Assembly: GCF_014193425.1 (NCBI RefSeq)
Contig: NZ_JACHZG010000001.1
Span: 2,604,001-2,668,000 of the forward strand
Source: Microlunatus antarcticus
Lineage (GTDB): Bacteria > Actinomycetota > Actinomycetes > Propionibacteriales > Propionibacteriaceae
DNA length: 64,000 bases
Direction: 5' to 3'
Shown here: piece by piece, positions 59,451-64,000 of the stretch
Position numbering within the stretch: position 1 is the stretch's first letter
How the letters are laid out: each line of letters begins with the position of its first letter
Position numbers and translations under genes: made by a program
Notes under the pieces: model-generated
Seen by the model: only the letters and a program-made list of their open reading frames with translations
The model's database searches: none
What the model was told of the DNA's origin: nothing

Positions 59451-60795
59451 GGCCGCCGACGCCGCCGACGCCACCGACGCCGCCGCGCCGCGCGAGAAGG
59501 GGCTGGCCCGCTTCGGGCTGACCCGCCGGTCGGCGGCGCTGCTCGTCGGGATGAGCGCGGCGCTGCTCGCCTCGGAGCTGGCCGAGACCGTCGTCGCCAC
59601 CGCCCTGCCGACCATCGCCGCCGACCTCGGCGACCTGCGCCTGCTCGCCCTCGTGACCACCGGCTACCTCGTCGCCAGCACCGCGGTGCTGCCCGCGTAC
59701 GGGTGGTTGAGCGACCGGTACGGGCGGCGCCGGCTGTTCGTCGTCGCGGTGGCCCTGTTCCTCGTGGGCTCGGTGCTCGGCGCGCTCGCCGCCGGCCCCG
59801 TCACCCTCGTCCTGGCCCGCCTCGTCCAGGGCTGCGGCGCCGGCGGCCTGCTCGTCCTCGTCCAGGCCGAGGTCGCCGTGCTCGTGCCGCTGCGGCAGCG
59901 GGCGGCCGTCATGAGCGGGGTCGGTGCCGTGTTCGCAACCGCCGTCATCGCCGGTCCGCCGCTGGGCGGCTGGCTGGCGTCGGGCCCGGGCTGGCGCTGG
60001 GCGTTCTGGCTCAACCTGCCGCTCGCGCTCGGCGCCCTGGTCGCCGCCGTGGCGCTGATGCCGCCCGGTCGGCCCGAACGGCAGGCGCGCCCCCGCTCCC
60101 CGCTCGCGGTCCTGCGCCGGCGGCAGGTCCGCTACGCCACCGCGGGCGGGCTGCTGCTGGGCGCGTCGTCGTTCGGGATGCTCGTCTACCTCCCCACCTA
60201 CCTGCAGCTGGTGCTCGGGCTGAGCCCGGCATGGGCGGGCGTGCTGATGCTGGCCCTGTTCGGCGGGCTGGGCATCCTCACCGTCGTCGCCGCGCAGGTC
60301 GTCCGCCGCAACGGTCCCGTCCGCGCCCTCCTGGTCGTCGGCGCCCTCGCGGTCGCCGGCGGTCTCGCCCTGCTGGCCAGCGGCGCCGGGGGGTCGCTCG
60401 TCGGCGTCGTCCCCGCGCTGGTGCTGCTCGGCGCCGGCATCGGCTGCGTCTGGGAGGTCGTCGTCGTGGTCGTCCAGGCCGGCGTGGTCGAGGCGGAGGT
60501 CGGCACGGCCACCGGGACCAACAACCTGCTGCGCGAGATCGGCGTCGTCGTCGGCACCGGGCTGGTCGGCGCCTGGGTGACCCACCGGCTGATAAGCGCC
60601 GGCACGGTGAGCGGGGTGCCCCTCGGCACCTGGAGCCCGGAACGTCTCGCGGCCGCTACGCCCGCCGCCCAGGCCGAGGTGAGCACCGCGTACGCGGCCG
60701 CCTTCGGCCCCGCCTTCTGGGCCCTGGTCCCGGTCGCGCTGCTCGCGGCGGCCGCGTTCTCGCGGCTGCGGCCCTGGTCGCGAGCACAAGCGTGA
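59419..60795 (+). CDS. MFS transporter (DHA2-like)
   Basis: 458 residues with about 14 hydrophobic segments. An Ala/Asp-rich N-terminal tail precedes VGMSAALLASELAETVVATALPT (motif D-like region), VTTGYLVASTAVLPAYGWLSDRYGRRR and RLVQGCGAGGLLVLVQAEV. It is embedded in an overlapping three-gene unit between two glycosyltransferases, suggesting export of their product, though a drug-efflux role is equally possible. GTG 59419; GTG 59425 is an alternative. Confidence 0.85.
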   Translation: MPVSRPTAPPEAADAADATDAAAPREKGLARFGLTRRSAALLVGMSAALLASELAETVVATALPTIAADLGDLRLLALVTTGYLVASTAVLPAYGWLSDRYGRRRLFVVAVALFLVGSVLGALAAGPVTLVLARLVQGCGAGGLLVLVQAEVAVLVPLRQRAAVMSGVGAVFATAVIAGPPLGGWLASGPGWRWAFWLNLPLALGALVAAVALMPPGRPERQARPRSPLAVLRRRQVRYATAGGLLLGASSFGMLVYLPTYLQLVLGLSPAWAGVLMLALFGGLGILTVVAAQVVRRNGPVRALLVVGALAVAGGLALLASGAGGSLVGVVPALVLLGAGIGCVWEVVVVVVQAGVVEAEVGTATGTNNLLREIGVVVGTGLVGAWVTHRLISAGTVSGVPLGTWSPERLAAATPAAQAEVSTAYAAAFGPAFWALVPVALLAAAAFSRLRPWSRAQA

Positions 60796-61658
60796 CCGTG
60801 GCCGACCCGACCGCGGACGGCACCGACCGGCCGCGCTTCAGCGTCGTGGTGCCCGCGCACAACGAGGCCGACCTGCTCGCCGCGACTCTGGAGGCGCTGG
60901 CCGCGCAGGACGTCGAGGCGTCGTACGAGGTCCTCGTCGTCGACAACGCCAGCACGGACGCGACGGCAGCGGTCGCCCGCGCCCACGGCGCCCGTGTGGT
61001 CCCGGAGCCGCGACGCGGGGTGTGCCAGGCCCGCCAGACCGGCGTCGACGCCGCCCGCGGCGAGATCATCGCCTCCACCGACGCCGACACGGTCCCGCCG
61101 CCCGACTGGCTGCGCCGTCTGGACGCCCGGCTCTCGGCCGACCCCGCCGTGGTCGCCGTGGCCGGACCCTGCCGCTACGCCGACCCGCCGTGGTGGGCCG
61201 CCGTCTTCCCGCCCGCCTTCTTCGTCCTCGTAGACCGGCTGCACGCGCGGACCGGCCGTCTGCTCTACCTGACCGCGACGAACGTCGCGTTCCGCCGCGA
61301 GGGCTTCCCCGGCTACGACGTCCGCCTCACCCAGGGCGGCGACGAGGTCGACCTGCGCCGGCGGCTCCAGGCCTGGGGCCCGGTCGCCTGGGACCCGCGG
61401 AACGTGGTCGGCACGTCCTCGCGCCGGATGGACTTCGGGCTCGTGCACACGGTGGTCGTCTCGTTCGGCTACCACTACGGCCTCAACTACGCGCTCGGCC
61501 GCCTGCTCCCCCGCCCGCCGATGGGACCGGCCCCCGCGATCCGGACGGACCAGGCCGCCACGGCCCGCCGCTGGCGCCGCGGCTGGCGGGTGGTCGCGCT
61601 CGCGACGGTCACGGTCGCCGTGCTGCGCCGGGTCCGGCGTCCACGTCCCCCGCGTTGA
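60792..61658 (+). CDS. GT2 family glycosyltransferase
   Basis: 288 residues, GT-A fold. N-terminal FSVVVPAHNEADLLAATLEA, VLVVDNASTDATAAVA, the metal-binding STDADTVPPPDW and GGDEVDLRRRL near 190. A C-terminal hydrophobic stretch followed by many arginines suggests a peripheral or single membrane association. GTG 60792 overlaps the MFS stop as GTGA. Similar to the TarQ/CrtQ-like enzymes of cell-surface glycolipids or carotenoids; acceptor unknown. Confidence 0.88.
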   Translation: MTVADPTADGTDRPRFSVVVPAHNEADLLAATLEALAAQDVEASYEVLVVDNASTDATAAVARAHGARVVPEPRRGVCQARQTGVDAARGEIIASTDADTVPPPDWLRRLDARLSADPAVVAVAGPCRYADPPWWAAVFPPAFFVLVDRLHARTGRLLYLTATNVAFRREGFPGYDVRLTQGGDEVDLRRRLQAWGPVAWDPRNVVGTSSRRMDFGLVHTVVVSFGYHYGLNYALGRLLPRPPMGPAPAIRTDQAATARRWRRGWRVVALATVTVAVLRRVRRPRPPR

Positions 61659-61710
61659 CCGCGCCGACTGCGCCCCGCGACCGGTTGGGCCGGGACCGCA
61701 GACTCGGAGG

Positions 61711-62745
61711 ATGCAGACGACTCACGACACCGTCCCGCCGAGCGTCGACCGTACGGCCGTCGCCCCGCTCGCCCTCGTGGTCGGCGGCTCCCGCGGTCTC
61801 GGCCTGGCCGCCGCCCGGGTGCTCGCCCGGCGCGGCTACCGCCTCTTCCTGACGTCCCGCAACGCCGAGGACCTCGAACGTGCGGCCGACCAGCTCCGGA
61901 CGGAGGGGGCCACCGTCGAGGTCGAGGCGTGCGACGTCCGCGACCAGGCCGGCATCGAGGCGCTCGTCGAGCTGGTCGAGGAGACCGGTCCCATCGAGGT
62001 GCTCCTGCACGTCGCCGGTGTCATCCAGGTCGGCCCCCTGGCGTCGCTCAGCCGCGAGGACTTCCGCGAAGCGATCGACATCATGCTGTGGGGCCCGATC
62101 AACACCGCGCTGGCGATCTCGCCGCTGATGGTGAAGCGTGGCCACGGCCGGATCGGCGTCGTCACCTCGGTCGGTGGCCTGATCCCCGCGCCGCACCTGC
62201 TGCCGTACAGCACGGCGAAGTTCGGCGCGACCGGCTTCGCCCGCGGGCTGCGGTCCGAGCTCGCCGGGACCGGGGTCACCGTGACCACGGTCGAGCCCGG
62301 CCTGATGCGGACGGGCTCGCACCTCAACGCGCAGTTCGTCGGCGACCAGGGCGCGGAGTTCGCCTGGTTCTCCTCGGCCGACAACATCCCGCTGCTGTCC
62401 ATGGACGCCGACCGGGCCGCCGCGCAGATCGTCGGTGCCGTCCTGGCCGGCCGGGCCGTCGTGCAGCCCACACCGCTGGCCAAGGTGGCGCAGCGGGTCG
62501 ACGCCCTCGCCCCCAACGCGACCGCCTTCATGCTGGGCGTCGTGACGCGGCTCCTCCCCGACGCCCCGACGTCGTCGACGGTGCACGAGAAGATCCCCGG
62601 CCACCAGGCCCAGGACCGCCTGAGCCCCAAGGCCCGGGCCCAGGTGGACAGGCTCACCACGCTGGGCCGCCGCGCGGCCGGACGTCTGAACCAGTCGTTC
62701 CGCGACACGGGCGAGGTCACCCCGGAGCCGACCGTCCTGCGCTGA
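61711..62745 (+). CDS. Short-chain dehydrogenase/reductase with C-terminal extension
   Basis: 344 residues. Nucleotide-binding GGSRGLGLAAARVLARRGYR near residue 27, an AGVI motif in place of NNAG, catalytic Ser in VVTSVGG and the YSTAK Tyr/Lys pair near 168. The core is a classical SDR; about 100 extra residues at the C-terminus contain an amphipathic or hydrophobic segment, as in membrane-linked SDRs. NADP preference is suggested by the basic residue after the first strand. Substrate unknown. Confidence 0.87.
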   Translation: MQTTHDTVPPSVDRTAVAPLALVVGGSRGLGLAAARVLARRGYRLFLTSRNAEDLERAADQLRTEGATVEVEACDVRDQAGIEALVELVEETGPIEVLLHVAGVIQVGPLASLSREDFREAIDIMLWGPINTALAISPLMVKRGHGRIGVVTSVGGLIPAPHLLPYSTAKFGATGFARGLRSELAGTGVTVTTVEPGLMRTGSHLNAQFVGDQGAEFAWFSSADNIPLLSMDADRAAAQIVGAVLAGRAVVQPTPLAKVAQRVDALAPNATAFMLGVVTRLLPDAPTSSTVHEKIPGHQAQDRLSPKARAQVDRLTTLGRRAAGRLNQSFRDTGEVTPEPTVLR

Positions 62746-62752
62746 GCCCGTC

Positions 62753-62787
62753 GACCACGGACGCGCTGCGACAGCCCGCCCGTGGTC
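62753..62787. terminator. Convergent-gene hairpin
   Basis: GACCACGG / CCGTGGTC 8-bp stem with an 18-base loop in the 48-base gap between the SDR gene and the convergent TetR gene. A REP-like fragment (CTGAGCCCGTCGA) overlaps the SDR stop. Confidence 0.4.
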
Positions 62788-62793
62788 CCCGGC

Positions 62794-63447
62794 TCAGGCC
62801 GGGTCGAGGTGCGTGAGCCCCGAGACGAGCCGGGTGACGATGTCGCCCGGCCACGGGAAGGACACCGTGCTCGCCCGCTGGTGGGCGAGCCCGTGGAGCC
62901 CCAGCCACAGCGCGACCGCGTCGGCGGCGGGGTCGGTACTGGTCGCGACGCCCTCCGCGACGCACGCCTCGAGCGTGTCGGTCAGCATCCCCAGGGTCGG
63001 TCCGCCGAGCGACACCAGGTCGTTCTCGGTCAGGGCGCTCTGGCTCAGGTCGGGCATCCAGACCCCGCCGAACATCGTGCGGTAGCGGCCCGGGTGCTCG
63101 CTCGCGTAGTCCAGGTAGGCGTCGCTGAGCGCCCGCAGCCGGTTCCTCGGGTCGGTGCCGGCACCCGCCAAGGCCGCCTCCAGGGCTGCCTCCAGCTCCG
63201 CGAACGTCCCCCGGACGACCGCGAGCATGATCGACGGCTGGTCGGGGAAGTGCCGGTAGATCGACGGCGCCGCGACCCCCACGCGACGGGCGACCGAGCG
63301 GAGCGTCACCGCGTGCTCGTCCCCGGCCTCGTCGAGCAGCCCGGCCGCAGCCGCCACGATGTCGTCCCGGAGCCGCCCGCCCTCCCCACGCCGATTGCGC
63401 GTACGCGGGACGTCCGGGACCGGGGTCGTGGTGGTCGCGTTGCTCAT
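62794..63447 (-). CDS. TetR/AcrR family regulator
   Basis: 217 residues. The N-terminal helix-turn-helix (DDIVAAAAGLLDEAGDEHAV; RRVGVAAPSIYRHFPDQPSI) is followed by a helical domain with the WHG-type pattern (YLDYASEHPGRYRTMFGG; ALWLGLHGLAHQRAS). It diverges from the zinc-type oxidoreductase at 63551, which it likely controls. TAACCT sits 6 bases before the ATG, consistent with a leaderless message. Confidence 0.9.
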   Translation of the reverse strand: MSNATTTTPVPDVPRTRNRRGEGGRLRDDIVAAAAGLLDEAGDEHAVTLRSVARRVGVAAPSIYRHFPDQPSIMLAVVRGTFAELEAALEAALAGAGTDPRNRLRALSDAYLDYASEHPGRYRTMFGGVWMPDLSQSALTENDLVSLGGPTLGMLTDTLEACVAEGVATSTDPAADAVALWLGLHGLAHQRASTVSFPWPGDIVTRLVSGLTHLDPA

Positions 63448-63453
63448 ACCGTC

Positions 63454-63459
63454 AGGTTA
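63454..63459 (-). promoter_or_regulatory. -10 box of probable leaderless TetR transcript
   Basis: TAACCT on the minus strand, 6 bases before ATG 63447, without a ribosome binding site. Confidence 0.4.
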
Positions 63460-63513
63460 CACCGCGAAACTTAAGGTCGTTAGCCCTTGCGGATCGATCG
63501 GTCAAGCCCGTAT

Positions 63514-63529
63514 GTTTACAGCCGTAAGC
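63514..63529. promoter_or_regulatory. Candidate TetR operator
   Basis: Imperfect inverted repeat GTTTAC-AGCC-GTAAGC (one mismatch) in the intergenic space before the oxidoreductase gene. Confidence 0.35.
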
Positions 63530-63550
63530 ACACCTTCCGATCGGAGCACC

Positions 63551-64000
63551 GTGAACGCCACCGCCCTTCTCGCCACCGAGGTCGTCCTGCCCGGCCTCGT
63601 CGAGCCCACCGGCCTCCAGGTCCGGACCCGCGAGCTCCCCGCTCCCGGCGCCGGCCAGGTCGTCCTCCGCATGGAGGCCACCGGCGTCAGCTTCGCCGAG
63701 CAGCAGATGCGGCGCGGCAAGTACTACGACCAGCCCGCCTTCCCCTTCGTCCCCGGCTACGACGTCGTGGGCACGGTCACCGCCGTCGGGCCCGGGACCG
63801 GCTCCGTCGTCGTCGGCGGCCGCTACGCCGCGGTGACGAAGACGGGCGGGTGGGCCAGCGACCTCCTGGTCGACGCCGTCGACCTGGTCGCCGTCCCGGA
63901 CGAGGTCGACGCCGCCGACGCGGAGAGCGTGCTCGTCAACGGCATCACCGCCTGGCAGATGCTGCACCGCAGCACCTCGCTGGCCGCGGGGTCGACAGTC
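63551..64000 (+). CDS. Zinc-type alcohol dehydrogenase / quinone oxidoreductase family (3' truncated)
   Basis: The first 150 residues of a medium-chain reductase. The GroES-like domain is clear: LPAPGAGQVVLRMEATGVSFAEQ, FVPGYDVVGTVTAVGPGTG and ILNGITAWQMLHR-like sequence (VNGITAWQML) before the Rossmann part, which is cut off by the window end. Absence of the Cys-rich zinc lobe suggests a quinone-oxidoreductase type. GTG 63551 has GGAG just upstream. Confidence 0.85.
   Translation, partial: MNATALLATEVVLPGLVEPTGLQVRTRELPAPGAGQVVLRMEATGVSFAEQQMRRGKYYDQPAFPFVPGYDVVGTVTAVGPGTGSVVVGGRYAAVTKTGGWASDLLVDAVDLVAVPDEVDAADAESVLVNGITAWQMLHRSTSLAAGSTV

Noticed and set aside
1-64000. CRISPR array or insertion sequence
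   Set aside because: No regularly spaced direct repeats, Cas genes, transposase genes or terminal inverted repeats were seen.

Overview
The window is about 72% GC by eye, almost fully coding, and carries markers of Actinomycetota: DUF3099 and DUF5302 proteins, a mycothiol-type maleylpyruvate isomerase homologue, the rsgA-hisN pair, many GTG starts, and probable leaderless genes preceded by a TAnnnT box 6-7 nt from the start codon. A soil-type Propionibacteriales relative is my best guess, but that is inference. I see no phage, insertion sequence or CRISPR array.

Layout. 1-3.4 kb: rsgA (5' end cut off), hisN, and a molybdenum-hydroxylase maturation pair (MobA-like nucleotidyltransferase and XdhC). 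3.4-8.4 kb: an ECF sigma factor, an aldehyde dehydrogenase/DUF779 operon with its GAF regulator, and a CoxG-like SRPBCC protein. 8.4-14.7 kb: a Nudix protein, a drug-efflux MFS with a divergent TetR repressor, serA, a P1 peptidase, a SpoIID/LytB protein and an initiator tRNA. 14.8-18.4 kb: a scarred segment with a histidine-kinase pseudogene, a DUF3500-HupE pair and an ECF sigma gene cut off at its 3' end. 18.6-20.5 kb: a TPM/DUF5129 membrane protein and a small monooxygenase-fold protein.

20.6-35.3 kb holds an envelope and transport region around an OmpR-type two-component system. A minus-strand run (GT4 glycosyltransferase, sensor kinase, FetB-like permease, DUF347 membrane protein, DMT transporter) diverges from the response regulator. 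A second DUF347 protein, a DedA protein and a GT39-like membrane protein lie nearby. CTGAGC-type direct repeats with 11-bp periodicity occur at four positions here and suggest a shared regulon. Embedded in the region is a LacI / sugar-binding lipoprotein / GH36 alpha-galactosidase group that lacks permeases.

35.3-44.9 kb is a catabolic cluster (GntR, asparaginase, MFS, isochorismatase-like amidase, ACMSD-like amidohydrolase, aldehyde dehydrogenase, cyclic amidohydrolase, CocE-like hydrolase) that looks built to open and degrade an amide or N-heterocyclic compound. 44.9-48.1 kb has an aldo/keto reductase, a glyoxalase-fold dioxygenase, DUF3099, a tandem pair of small paralogous proteins behind a LexA-type SOS box, and DUF5302. 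48.2-52.5 kb is a tightly overlapping operon (NCS1 permease, GntR/UTRA regulator, ADP-ribosylglycohydrolase, PfkB kinase) consistent with salvage of a ribosylated compound. 52.5-58.1 kb: an epoxide hydrolase, a mycothiol-type DinB protein, REP-like repeats, a LacI repressor diverging from a Gfo/Idh/MocA dehydrogenase and a hydroxypyruvate-isomerase-like gene, and a second DinB protein. 58.1-61.7 kb: an overlapping GT1 / MFS / GT2 group. 61.7-64 kb: an SDR, a TetR regulator and the start of a zinc-type oxidoreductase that runs off the window.
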